A DNA stretch of 26,189 nucleotides from assembly GCA_049509915.1 (NCBI GenBank), contig JBEKZL010000160.1:1-26189 (forward strand), in the 5' to 3' direction. Origin of the DNA: JBEKYD01 sp049509915. GTDB lineage: Bacteria; Acidobacteriota; Terriglobia; Bryobacterales; Bryobacteraceae. Positions 14,877 through 23,442 of this stretch are shown piece after piece. The notes beneath the pieces were generated by a model. The model made no database searches, had not been told where the DNA came from, and saw only the letters and a list, made by a program, of their open reading frames with translations. Position numbers and translations under genes: made by a program. How positions within the stretch are numbered: position 1 is the stretch's first letter; each line of letters begins with the position of its first letter.

Positions 14877-16079
14877 ATGCCAACCGCGGAGACGGAAACG
14901 ACACCGAAAGCCAAAGGCAGTCGCGCGCCGCTCGTGATCGCGCTGATGGCGGGATTGATCGTGCTGGTGGGAGGGTTTTTCTTCTGGCGCCATTCCCTGC
15001 TCTATGAATCCACCGACGATGCCCAGGTGGATGGCCACCTGGTTGCGATCGAATCGCGCCTCGCGGGCACCATCACCGCCGTCAATTTCGAGGCCAACCA
15101 GGGCGTCAGCCAGGGACAGCTCATGGCCGAAATCGATCCGCGCGATTACCAGGTGGCACTGGAAGAAGCCCGTGCTTCGGTGGTTCAGGCCGAGGCCGAT
15201 ATTCAGGTGCAGCATCCCAATATTCCGATTACCGAAACTTCCAACGCGACCACCATCGCCACCGGCGAGGCGGAGCTGCAGAATACCAGCGCGGGCGTAG
15301 CCGGAGCCGAGCGCGACCTGGCCGCAGCTGAGGCGCGCCTCCGCGAAGCCGAAGCCAACAATGCCAAAGCCCAGGCCGATGTGGCGCGTTACCGGGCCCT
15401 GGTGGATAAGGACGAAGTTCCGCGCGAGCAGTACGACTCGGTGACGGCGCAGGCCACCGCGCTCCAGGCGCAGGTGGATTCCGCGCGCGCTTCCGCCGAG
15501 GCCGCCCAGAAGACCGTCGACCAGCGCCGGGCGCAGCACGCCGAAGCCCAGAGCCGTTTCGAACAGGCCAACCGCAACGCTCCGCGGCAGGTGGCCGTGA
15601 GCCGAGCCATGCTTGCCTCCAGACAAGCCGCCGCGCAGGTGGCCCGCGCCCATGTGGCCCGCGCCCTGCTCGACCTGAGCTACACCAAAGTGTTCGCCCC
15701 AGCCGGCGGCGTGGTCAGCCGCCGCGACGTGGAAGTGGGCAACACGGTGCAAGCCGGACAAGAGTTGTTCAGCCTGACCCGCCTCGACGATCTTTGGGTC
15801 ACCGCCAATTTCAAAGAGACCCAGTTGCGGCGGATGCATCCCGGCCTGCGCGTGGAAATCAAAGCCGACGCCTTGGACGAAACGCTGATGGGCCGGGTCG
15901 AGAGCATGCCCGGTGCTACCGGCGCCGTCCTCAGCTTGTTGCCGCCGGAGAATGCCACCGGCAACTATGTCAAGGTGGTGCAGCGGCTGCCCGTGCGCAT
16001 TCGTTTCGAGCCCAACCAGAAAGGCCTGGAACGTCTGCGGCCGGGCATGTCGGTGGAACCCAAAGTCTGGCTGCAGTAG
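14877..16079 (+). CDS. emrA: EmrA/HlyD-type membrane fusion (adaptor) protein
   Basis: A 400-residue periplasmic adaptor joining the inner-membrane transporter to the TolC channel. It has a short cytoplasmic N-terminus, one TM helix (VIALMAGLIVLVGGFFFW), then the EmrA signature YESTDDAQVDGHLVAIESRL. The first lipoyl half-motif follows (EANQGVSQGQLMAEIDPRDY), then a long coiled-coil hairpin rich in Ala, Glu and Gln (about 90-235). The second lipoyl half is YTKVFAPAGGVVSRRDVEVG, and the beta-barrel is LWVTANFKETQLRRMHPGL. The C-terminal QRLPVRIRFEP and LRPGMSVEPKVWLQ match EmrA proteins. It starts two bases after the TolC stop and ends just before the DHA2 transporter. The symbol reflects family similarity, not proven orthology. 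Confidence 0.92.
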   Translation: MPTAETETTPKAKGSRAPLVIALMAGLIVLVGGFFFWRHSLLYESTDDAQVDGHLVAIESRLAGTITAVNFEANQGVSQGQLMAEIDPRDYQVALEEARASVVQAEADIQVQHPNIPITETSNATTIATGEAELQNTSAGVAGAERDLAAAEARLREAEANNAKAQADVARYRALVDKDEVPREQYDSVTAQATALQAQVDSARASAEAAQKTVDQRRAQHAEAQSRFEQANRNAPRQVAVSRAMLASRQAAAQVARAHVARALLDLSYTKVFAPAGGVVSRRDVEVGNTVQAGQELFSLTRLDDLWVTANFKETQLRRMHPGLRVEIKADALDETLMGRVESMPGATGAVLSLLPPENATGNYVKVVQRLPVRIRFEPNQKGLERLRPGMSVEPKVWLQ

Positions 16080-16082
16080 TGT

Positions 16083-17654
16083 ATGGCTGACCATAGCATC
16101 TGGATTCCGAAACATAACCCTTGGGCGGTGGCCCTGACGGTCACGCTGGCAACGTTCATGGAAGTGCTCGACACCTCCATCGCCAATGTTTCCCTGCCGC
16201 ACATCGCGGGCAATCTTTCGGCCAGCGAACAGGAAGCCACCTGGGTGCTCACCAGCTACCTGGTGTCCAACGCCATCGTCCTGCCCATGAGCGCCTGGCT
16301 TTCCCGCCTGATCGGCCGCAAGCGTTTCTATATGATGTGCGTGGCGCTATTCACCTGCAGCAGATTCCTGTGCGGACTGGCACCCAGCCTGGGCGTGCTG
16401 GTGATCTTCCGCATTCTGCAGGGCGCCGGCGGCGGCGGTTTGCAGCCCAGCGAGCAGGCCATTCTGGCCGATACCTTCCCGCCCTCGCGGCGCGGCATGG
16501 CGTTCGCCGTCTATGGCATGGCCGTGGTGGTGGCGCCGGCCATCGGTCCCACCCTGGGCGGCTGGATCACCGACAATTTCAGCTGGCGCTGGATCTTCTA
16601 TATCAACGTTCCCATCGGCATGCTTTCCCTGTTTCTCACGCAGCGGTTAGTGGAAGATCCGCCCTATCTGAACGAGGAACGGGCGCGCGGCCGCGTGCGC
16701 ATCGACTACATCGGTCTCAGCCTCCTGGTATTGGCCGTCGGCTGCCTGCAGTTGGTGCTCGATAAGGGGCAGGAGAACGACTGGTTCGGCAGTACCTGGA
16801 TCGTGGTGACGCTGGCGGTCGCGGTCTACGCGTTCGTGCTCTGGATTCTCTGGGAGTGGCGCCATCCCCAGCCGATCGTGAACCTGCGCCTTTTCCGCCA
16901 TCGCAATTTCGCCACCGCCATGCTCTTCACCTTCGTGCTCGGCATCGTGCTGTTCGGCACTACCGTCATCATTCCGCAGTTCTTGCAACTGCTGCTGGGC
17001 TACCCGGCGCAGCTTTCCGGCGAGGCCCTGGCCGGCGGCGGATTGATCATGCTGCTCATGATGCCCATCGCCGGCTTCTTCGTTTCCCGTATCGACCCGC
17101 GCATCATGATGGCATTCGGTTTCTGGAGCACCGCCGCCTCGCTCTACTTCATCGCCACGCATCTCAGCCTGCAGATGGATTTCCGCACCGCTTTCCTTCT
17201 TCGCACCTACCAGGCGATGGGCCTGGCGTTCATCTTTCTGCCCTCCAACACGCTGGCTTACCTGGGCATTCCGCGTGAGAATAACAACCAGATTTCCGCC
17301 ATGAACAGCTTTGTGCGCAACATCGGGGGCAGTATCGGCATCGCCGTGATCACTACTTTCATCACCCGCCAGGCACAAAAGCACCAGAACTACATGGTGT
17401 CTCGCGCCGTGTCCGGCAATCGCGCCTTCGATCAACTTTCCGCCGCCCTCCGCCACAACATGCTGCACCAGAACCAGGCCCACCCCGGGACCGAAGCCTA
17501 CGGCCGGGTGATGGGCTTGATCCAAGGCCAAGCCACCACCCTGGCCTACATCGACGTGATTTCGATAATGGCGATCGTGGTGGCACTGCTGCCGCCCTTC
17601 ATCCTGTTCATGCGCAGGCCGAAGGCGGCCGGCGCTCCGGCGGCGATGCACTGA
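16083..17654 (+). CDS. emrB: EmrB-type DHA2 major-facilitator drug transporter
   Basis: A 523-residue inner-membrane proton antiporter with about 14 helices. Typical DHA2/EmrB marks are LATFMEVLDTSIANVSLPHI in TM1 (with the conserved Asp), TWVLTSYLVSNAIVLPMS, motif A-like RLIGRKRFYM, FRILQGAGGGGLQPSEQAIL, motif C-like PAIGPTLGGWITDNFSWRW, and the late NSFVRNIGGSIGIAV. It acts with the preceding adaptor and TolC protein to export hydrophobic toxic compounds across both membranes. There is no regulator next to the operon on this strand. The last 47 bases overlap the 3' end of the opposite-strand methyltransferase gene. Confidence 0.95.
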   Translation: MADHSIWIPKHNPWAVALTVTLATFMEVLDTSIANVSLPHIAGNLSASEQEATWVLTSYLVSNAIVLPMSAWLSRLIGRKRFYMMCVALFTCSRFLCGLAPSLGVLVIFRILQGAGGGGLQPSEQAILADTFPPSRRGMAFAVYGMAVVVAPAIGPTLGGWITDNFSWRWIFYINVPIGMLSLFLTQRLVEDPPYLNEERARGRVRIDYIGLSLLVLAVGCLQLVLDKGQENDWFGSTWIVVTLAVAVYAFVLWILWEWRHPQPIVNLRLFRHRNFATAMLFTFVLGIVLFGTTVIIPQFLQLLLGYPAQLSGEALAGGGLIMLLMMPIAGFFVSRIDPRIMMAFGFWSTAASLYFIATHLSLQMDFRTAFLLRTYQAMGLAFIFLPSNTLAYLGIPRENNNQISAMNSFVRNIGGSIGIAVITTFITRQAQKHQNYMVSRAVSGNRAFDQLSAALRHNMLHQNQAHPGTEAYGRVMGLIQGQATTLAYIDVISIMAIVVALLPPFILFMRRPKAAGAPAAMH

Positions 17655-18264
17655 AAATGCCCATCCAGAAACCTTTGTCTGCCGGCAATGCGTACCTCTC
17701 CCGATGCGCCAGGTGGAAGCCGCGTTGGGTGAGTTTCTCGCCCAGCCAGAGCGGGTCGACAAGCGAGAAGTGAGACCTCAGCCCCTGGAGGGAAGCGAAC
17801 GGGCTGGCGCTGACTTCCCGTCCAGGTTCGCCCGGCAGTTGCAATACGACGGACAGGGAGCCGCCCGGGGCCACCAGCGATATCGCGTTCTCCAGGCACA
17901 GATCGACTCCGGCGTGCTCGAACACCAGGGCCGCGTGAACCAGTTGTACCGGCTCCAGGTCGACCGCCTGCCGAGCCAGGTCCACGCAGTGAAGTTCCAG
18001 GCCGGATTTGTCCGCGTACCTTCTCCGGACCTCATCCAGATACAACGGGTTCAGATCCAGTCCGACAATCCGCCGGGTAATATTGCCGTCGACGCACTCG
18101 AGGCCGTTTCCGCCCGCGATTCCAAGTACGGCAACCGAACTTGGCCGGCAGCGCACCAGGGCTGCCGCGAATAGTTTTGACAGCGCGTCCAACTGAAGGA
18201 CTTCGGCCGATTTCATGTGCCCTTCGTAATCGGCCAGGGGCACGCTCAGCCAGGGACTCGACAT
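17608..18264 (-). CDS. Class I SAM-dependent methyltransferase
   Basis: A 218-residue soluble enzyme of the Rossmann-fold methyltransferase type. Motif I is VAVLGIAGGNGLECVDG (about 44-60), the acidic residue ending beta-2 is in RIVGLDLNPLYLDEV, motif II is LELHCVDLAR, then VHAALVFEHAGVD and the post-motif LVAPGGSLSVVLQLPG. The substrate is not predictable. The start at 18264 gives a normal N-terminus for the family. It is monocistronic, convergent with the efflux operon and overlapping its last gene by 47 bases, with no space for separate terminators between them. Confidence 0.85.
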   Translation of the reverse strand: MSSPWLSVPLADYEGHMKSAEVLQLDALSKLFAAALVRCRPSSVAVLGIAGGNGLECVDGNITRRIVGLDLNPLYLDEVRRRYADKSGLELHCVDLARQAVDLEPVQLVHAALVFEHAGVDLCLENAISLVAPGGSLSVVLQLPGEPGREVSASPFASLQGLRSHFSLVDPLWLGEKLTQRGFHLAHRERYALPADKGFWMGIFSASPPERRPPSACA

Positions 18265-18385
18265 ACTCCGATACTACGCCTGATGGGCTTTCCGCCAGGC
18301 CTCGAACTGCCGGCCATCCTCGCCGCGACAAAGGAGGCGCAATTGTTAGACTGGAAGCACCGCGCCCTTCCTTCGGAGGTTTCCC

Positions 18386-20677
18386 GTGCACCGATTTCTT
18401 GGGTTCCTTTCCGCCGCCGCTTTCCTGCAAACCCTCTGGCCGGCTAGCCCGGCCGTTTCAACGTTTCTGAAGGACGGTTTCACTCCCAGCGCCATCGCGG
18501 CGGACGCGCAAGGCAACGTATACGTCGCGGGCAGCAGCGTCATCGACCCGAAGGCACAGACCACGAGTGCGATGGTCGCGAAAGTCGACGGCAAAGTCAG
18601 CCAGTATCTCTATCTCACATATTTCGACAGCGCCGCCAGCGATCAAATCTCCGCTATGACAGTGGATAGCGCCGGCAACGCGTACATCGCGGGCTGGACT
18701 GGAAACTCCAATTTTCCGGTAACTGGGGGGGGCACGCTCGGCACGGCTCCTAAGAGCAGCAGCGACTTGCGATCGTTCGTCGCCAAGCTGAACCCGCAAG
18801 GCGCGGTGATGTTCGCGGTGCTGATCGGCGGGTCGGTCTCCTCCACGGCCCGCGGCATCGCGGTCACGCCGCAAGGGCAGATCCTGGTAAGCGGCACCGC
18901 CAATGCCAGCGGATTTCCGGTTACCGGGGGAGCTTACAGCGTCGCGGACTCCACCAACCACTGGTTCCTGATGGAACTCGACCCGACCGCCAGCAAGACG
19001 ATTCTCTCCGCGACCGGGATCGGTGGCAGTTCGATCGTGGTGGACGCGTCGGGTAACATCTATCTCGCGGGCAGCAGCACAGGAACCGACTATCCCACCA
19101 CGGCCGGCGCCTATCAGACCACTTTCGTACAGGGTTATACCTGCAGCTTTCTGTGCCAGCTCGGATTCCCCGGCGGATTGCAGCACGTCACCAAGGTGGA
19201 CTCCGCGGCCTCGAAGCTGATTTACTCGACCGGCCTGAACGACATCAAGGGTTCCGCCGGATCTACCACCAACACCGGCCTGGCGGTGGATGCGGTGGGA
19301 AATGCCTATGTCACCGGCACACTGGCGGAGGCCTCTTATCCGTTTACTGTCCCGCCGCCGCAGATTTATACCGGTTATCTTTCTAAGCTCGATCCGGCGG
19401 GCGCTAATCTGTTGTTCTCGATCCCGTTCGGCGGCGCGGGCGTGCAACTGGATTCGGCGGGCGCCGTCTATGCGGGCGGCACAGCGACCAGTGCCACACA
19501 GCTTTTTTCTCCCGGCCCAAATCCGCCGCCTGGGCTTCCGTCGGTCTTTTCCTGGCTGCCCGAAGCCTGCCTGCCGAACAATATCACTGCCATCAGCGCT
19601 GCCTACGAGATCAAAGTCGACCCCGCCACCGGCAACATCGTGGACGGGCAATGGATCGATGGATCGGCCACCAGCGCTACCGGGATTGTGCTGGCCGCCG
19701 GCAAGGTTTGGGTCACAGGCACGGCTGTGGCTCCCGACGTGCCGTTTTCGCCCGGCGTGCTGGCGCCGTTTGCGCCGCTGAGTCTCGGACCGGGATTTCT
19801 GCAAGGCGGCTGGCTGGCGGCAGCCGATTTCTCGACCGGCCCCAACGGCGGCCCGGCGATTGCGTGCGTGCTGGATTCCGGCAACCTGACCCACGTGGGC
19901 GGGGTGACGGGTTTCCAGTTGATCTCGATTTTCGGAGCCAATCTGGGGCCGGCCATCGGCGTGGCGGCGCCGGGTGGCACCGATACCTCCGTCGCCGGCG
20001 TGTCCGCCACCTTCGATGGCGACAATCCCGCGCAACTGCTCTATGCTTCCGCGACGCAGATCAACCTGGCCGTGCCGCTGCCGCTGCCCTCACGCACGGT
20101 AGCCGCGTGGCCAACCGCGACCGTCATGCAGTTGAACGTAAACGGCGCCACCATTAGCCGCCAGTTTCCGTACCTGTTGACTAACCTTAATCTGTTCGCA
20201 AACCTGATGGCCGGCCAAAGCTCGTGCGGAGGCGCCAGCCCCGGTAATCAGGGATATCAACCGGTGGCGACCAATGCCGACGGCACTCTCAACTCGTGCG
20301 CCAACCCCGCCCCAGCCGGATCCACCGTATCGTTCTACATGCACGGCATAGGCGCGAGTCAACTCGGCTTCCCGCCCGTGGCGCAGATCGGGGATTTGAC
20401 GGCCACGGTCGGCTACTGTTCCGCCCTGGTGACCGGCGCGGTTCTCATCGGCGATTTCGTCTACCAGGTGGATGTGACCATGCCCGCCTCCCCATCGGCC
20501 TGCACCGGCCAACCCGGGGCAACTCCGAAGTATCAGTTTCCGGTGGTCTTCAACTACAGCGGAGCGATTGTAAACGGGGCGATCGTAGGGCCCTTTGTCG
20601 TGCCTGGCCCCGGACCTCTCAGCTTGAATTTCGCGCCAGGCGAGCCGATGACAATGATGGTCTACGTGACGCAGTAA
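18386..20677 (+). CDS. Secreted SBBP-repeat beta-propeller protein with Solibacter-type C-terminal domain
   Basis: A 763-residue exported protein. The signal peptide is FLGFLSAAAFLQTLWPASPA. At least five SBBP-type repeats follow, each of the form V-D-x-x-G-N-x-Y-x-x-G: IAADAQGNVYVAGSS, MTVDSAGNAYIAGWT, IAVTPQGQILVSGTA, IVVDASGNIYLAGSS and LAVDAVGNAYVTGTL. Several are followed by FPVTGGAY-like turns. From about residue 500 comes the C-terminal domain described in Solibacter-type secreted proteins (ISIFGANLGP, then LLYASATQINLAVPL). Such proteins are abundant in acidobacteria, probably surface or extracellular binding proteins; their ligands are unknown. The GTG start at 18386 is chosen for GGAGG seven bases upstream (TCGGAGGTTTCCC) and the signal peptide. 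Confidence 0.9.
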   Translation: MHRFLGFLSAAAFLQTLWPASPAVSTFLKDGFTPSAIAADAQGNVYVAGSSVIDPKAQTTSAMVAKVDGKVSQYLYLTYFDSAASDQISAMTVDSAGNAYIAGWTGNSNFPVTGGGTLGTAPKSSSDLRSFVAKLNPQGAVMFAVLIGGSVSSTARGIAVTPQGQILVSGTANASGFPVTGGAYSVADSTNHWFLMELDPTASKTILSATGIGGSSIVVDASGNIYLAGSSTGTDYPTTAGAYQTTFVQGYTCSFLCQLGFPGGLQHVTKVDSAASKLIYSTGLNDIKGSAGSTTNTGLAVDAVGNAYVTGTLAEASYPFTVPPPQIYTGYLSKLDPAGANLLFSIPFGGAGVQLDSAGAVYAGGTATSATQLFSPGPNPPPGLPSVFSWLPEACLPNNITAISAAYEIKVDPATGNIVDGQWIDGSATSATGIVLAAGKVWVTGTAVAPDVPFSPGVLAPFAPLSLGPGFLQGGWLAAADFSTGPNGGPAIACVLDSGNLTHVGGVTGFQLISIFGANLGPAIGVAAPGGTDTSVAGVSATFDGDNPAQLLYASATQINLAVPLPLPSRTVAAWPTATVMQLNVNGATISRQFPYLLTNLNLFANLMAGQSSCGGASPGNQGYQPVATNADGTLNSCANPAPAGSTVSFYMHGIGASQLGFPPVAQIGDLTATVGYCSALVTGAVLIGDFVYQVDVTMPASPSACTGQPGATPKYQFPVVFNYSGAIVNGAIVGPFVVPGPGPLSLNFAPGEPMTMMVYVTQ

Positions 20678-20790
20678 GAAGCTCGTTTTGTAATAACCCG
20701 GTTCGGCGGCGTAACGGCTGGCCGGCAAACGCCGCCACCTTCTGCCCGGCGAATCGTCGGCTCAGACGGGCGCATCCATAGAGGCTGACG

Positions 20791-21319
20791 ATGATGCGTG
20801 TTCCAACGTTGTTTATCGCCCACGGCTCGCCGATGTCGGCTCTGGGCGGCGACGGGCTGGCGGCCGGTTTGCGACAGGTGGGCGAGCGGGTGCGGGGGAT
20901 GAAAGCGATCCTGGTGATTTCGGCGCACTGGCAGACTCCGCCGCCGGTGCGGATCACCCTGGCGCCATGCCGGGCTGGTATACGACTTCGGCGGATTTCC
21001 CGACGAGCTCTATCGCTTGCAATATCCGGCGCACGGCGACCCGGCGCTGGCCGAGCGCGTTGCCGGCCTGTCGCGGGCCAGCGGAATCGACACAGTGCCC
21101 GAGACCCGGCGCGGCCTGGATCATGGTGCGTGGGTACCGTTGCGGCTGGCATGGCCGGATGCCGCCACTCCGGTTTTGCAGCTTTCGCTGCCAGATGCTC
21201 CACCAGCACGCTGGTTTTGCCCTAAAGTGGCTTACGCTTCCCCCTCCGCCCCCTACCCTACCTGCCCCTCCTCACCGCCAGTTGCCAGGACTGTCACGGG
21301 TAGAACCTGGAGCCCCTGA
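20791..21319 (+). pseudogene. LigB/DODA-type extradiol dioxygenase, frameshifted and truncated
   Basis: Remnant of a DODA/YgiD-type aromatic ring-opening dioxygenase. The first frame begins VPTLFIAHGSPMSALGGDG and reaches ILVISAHWQTPPPVRITLAP, including the first two metal-ligand His residues (IAHGSP and SAHW). Near 20965-20970 the frame changes by a net +1 (or -2) and continues as GLVYDFGGFPDELYRLQYPA, then RGLDHGAWVPLRLAWPDAAT and PVLQLSLPD. After about 21205 similarity stops. Roughly 110 or more C-terminal residues, including the last His ligand, are missing, and the frame runs on through unrelated low-complexity sequence to a stop at 21319. Two separate lesions argue for true decay rather than sequencing error. 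Confidence 0.85.
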
Positions 21320-21499
21320 CGCTGCCGGATGGCTACCAGGTTCCTTTTCACGCTCTGGGCGCTGGCATCGCTCGTTGCCGTCAGGCAACCCGCGCACGCC
21401 GGCACTGATGCCCACGCCCGATTTACTCAGATTCAGTCGAACACCGGGCAGTACCTTAGCCCATGGCCACTTCGTGACGCGTTGCGGCTTTCCTCTCAA
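21272..21499 (-). pseudogene. DUF4236 protein relic
   Basis: On the minus strand, bases 21457 down to 21389 encode KVLPGVRLNLSKSGVGISAG followed by VRG. That is the characteristic N-terminal motif of DUF4236 proteins, small proteins of unknown function. The usual first residues (M-G-x-R-F-R-K) are altered, and similarity ends right after the motif, so only a fragment of the domain remains inside a 75-residue open frame. It lies immediately beyond the truncated dioxygenase, which suggests the junction of an old deletion or rearrangement. Confidence 0.6.
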
Positions 21500-21854
21500 G
21501 ATTTGGCCTGACTTTCCGTTGTCTGCCTCATCCGTTGTCTGCCATATATTGCGTCGGACTTAAACAGCGCACAACCCCCGGTTGGAATATCGGATTACAA
21601 GGCCCAAATGTCCTTAAACTCTTCCAGCCTCTCACCCCCACTTTGCCCCGCCGCAAAACGCTGTTGTCTGCCACGTATAGTGGCGAAAGGCATGTAAGTC
21701 TAGCCGGGTGAAGTACTTAGGGGAGACGCGCCGCCATTCCTCCTAACTTATTGATTCTTCGTTCGGGCAATCCGACAAAACCTCGCTTTTTGCCCGAAAA
21801 CGGCCTCGCACATTATTTGTCACAAGCGCCGTTTGGTGGCTGGGAGGAACCGGG
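21320..21854. other. Decayed intergenic region with repeated decamers
   Basis: Apart from the DUF4236 relic, I see no gene here. Base composition is less GC-rich than in the neighbouring genes. The decamer GTTGTCTGCC occurs three times in direct orientation at 21518-21527, 21534-21543 and 21663-21672, the last two continuing as CATATA and CACGTATA. No inverted terminal repeats or transposase fragment were recognised, so an insertion-sequence origin is unproven. Confidence 0.5.
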
Positions 21855-21930
21855 CTAAGTGGTCAAGGATTCAATCGGTTGAAGGCTCCGCCGCGCCTTA
21901 ATGTGATTAGGGGTAAGGGCCCTGGGGTGC

Positions 21931-23385
21931 TCACCGGTCGTCGCCGTCGTCGTCCGGATCGGTTGCCTTCCGTTTGTCGTGCAGGAAAAATGCCGCGCTC
22001 TTCGGCGCATCGACGGTCTGGTAGCAGCGCGGCGCGCGGCTGAGATCATAGAACCCCGTCAGATCGTTGCTGGCCCGGCTATCGGCGAAACCGAGCGCCC
22101 CTTCGCGGATACCGAAGTTGTGCTCCACAAACCTAAGAACGCTCCCGAAATCGTGGCGCTCGTTGTTAATGTAACCAGCCGGCGTGTAGGCGGAAACGAA
22201 CACCATCGGAACGCGGAAGCCATATTGGTAGTCGCCTTCCGGCTGCGCCAACACGGTGGGACGCTCGTGGTCGTACCAGCCTCCCCAATCGTCCCACGCA
22301 ATCACGATAGCCGTATTTTGCCAGTAGCCGGCATGGTTATCGCACGCGCTGCTGTTTCCGATGGCATTGACAATCGACGATACCCACGACGGACCGCCTC
22401 CGTCGTTCACCTTCGCGTGATCGGAATTCGCCCCGGTGGGAATCACCCAACTTATGGACCGCAGGTTACACGCCGCGATATCGCTCAGCACGTCGGCCGG
22501 CTTCAGATCGACGTTGGCCGACCAATCCGGTCCCACGCACTTGCCACCGGGACCGGTGGATTGGCAGATGTGCTGAATCGCATTGGGTGCAGTCCAGATC
22601 GAACCCGCGCTGGGCGCATAGTAACGCCAGGTTACACTGCCGGGAAGGATGTCCGCCATGGTGGAATGCTCGAAACACGGATAGACCTTCTGGTTTTCGC
22701 CGGCGGAGGTGATCAACTCCACCGTGGTCCCGGCCGATGCCGTGCATCCGGCCACCGAGCCGGTTCCCGACATGTTCTCCGAGGCAAAAATCCCGGCCGC
22801 ATCGTCGGCCGCGCTGGGCGCCGACGTTCCTCCAAAAATGAACTGATGGGCGGGAAAACTGGGCCCCTGATTGGTTTGGAACATGTAGTTGGCCCATCCA
22901 TATTGAGTAGCCAACTGCAGGTAGGGAGTCACCACATTGGTTGAGTTATCGACATATCGATACTGCGGCTTCGATGGGCACTTGCCCGAGCAGGTAACTC
23001 CGCCCGAACCGTCCATTTTGCAGGCGCCCGTTGCCGGGTCCGGGTCGCACTGCGTGACAAAGGCCGAATGCGCATGGCTAAGATCGTACTTGTTCGCCAA
23101 TGCTACGGTGCCGGGCTGAGTCACACCGGTCGCCGAGCTGCGGTCCAGCCAGCCCGATGTTTGAATATTATATTGCGAGCCGGTGGGCGCGGTGCTGCAG
23201 GATGCGGCCGAGCCGAATGGGGCGGAGCATAGACCCTGGAACAAATTGTCCGGAGTCCGATTCTCCTGGAAAATCACCACGATGTGCTGGAAGTTAGGAA
23301 TCTGCGCCGCGGCCACCAGGCTTCCGAACCACACCGGGAGCAGCCTCGTTGCCGCAAAATGCAAAAGCCCGTGCAATCGGTTCAT
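21931..23385 (-). CDS. Secreted phosphoesterase (phospholipase C / acid phosphatase family)
   Basis: A 484-residue exported hydrolase of the PF04185 phosphoesterase family, which cleaves phosphate esters such as phospholipid head groups or phosphomonoesters. It has a signal peptide (RLLPVWFGSLVAAAQIPN), then the N-terminal metal-site motif HIVVIFQENRTPDNLF. Later come GPSFPAHQFIFGG, VTWRYYAPSAG, the metal-binding IVIAWDDWGGWYDH, and GFRVPMVFVSAYTP, then the late GSVLRFVEHNFGI. The acidic tail DPDDDGDDR is unusual but not disruptive. Many Cys residues suggest disulfides. It follows the M20 peptidase on the same strand with a 57-bp gap, so the two may be co-transcribed. Specificity cannot be told from sequence. 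Confidence 0.9.
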   Translation of the reverse strand: MNRLHGLLHFAATRLLPVWFGSLVAAAQIPNFQHIVVIFQENRTPDNLFQGLCSAPFGSAASCSTAPTGSQYNIQTSGWLDRSSATGVTQPGTVALANKYDLSHAHSAFVTQCDPDPATGACKMDGSGGVTCSGKCPSKPQYRYVDNSTNVVTPYLQLATQYGWANYMFQTNQGPSFPAHQFIFGGTSAPSAADDAAGIFASENMSGTGSVAGCTASAGTTVELITSAGENQKVYPCFEHSTMADILPGSVTWRYYAPSAGSIWTAPNAIQHICQSTGPGGKCVGPDWSANVDLKPADVLSDIAACNLRSISWVIPTGANSDHAKVNDGGGPSWVSSIVNAIGNSSACDNHAGYWQNTAIVIAWDDWGGWYDHERPTVLAQPEGDYQYGFRVPMVFVSAYTPAGYINNERHDFGSVLRFVEHNFGIREGALGFADSRASNDLTGFYDLSRAPRCYQTVDAPKSAAFFLHDKRKATDPDDDGDDR

Positions 23386-23442
23386 ACCCCAACAAACCCG
23401 GATGGAACGCCGCAGTTGCGGAAAATCGGTTCCCCGCCGACC

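Noticed and set aside
14496..16202. 568-residue minus-strand open frame over the efflux genes
   Set aside because: It lies antisense to clear TolC and EmrA coding sequence, is His/Gly-rich, and shows no recognisable domain.
18458..20035. 525-residue minus-strand open frame opposite the SBBP-repeat gene
   Set aside because: Its repetitive Arg/Gly-rich translation mirrors the repeats of the plus-strand gene, and there is no independent evidence of coding.
21518..21672. CRISPR-like array of GTTGTCTGCC units
   Set aside because: There are only three short copies with irregular spacing (16 and 129 bases), no spacers of constant size and no cas genes.
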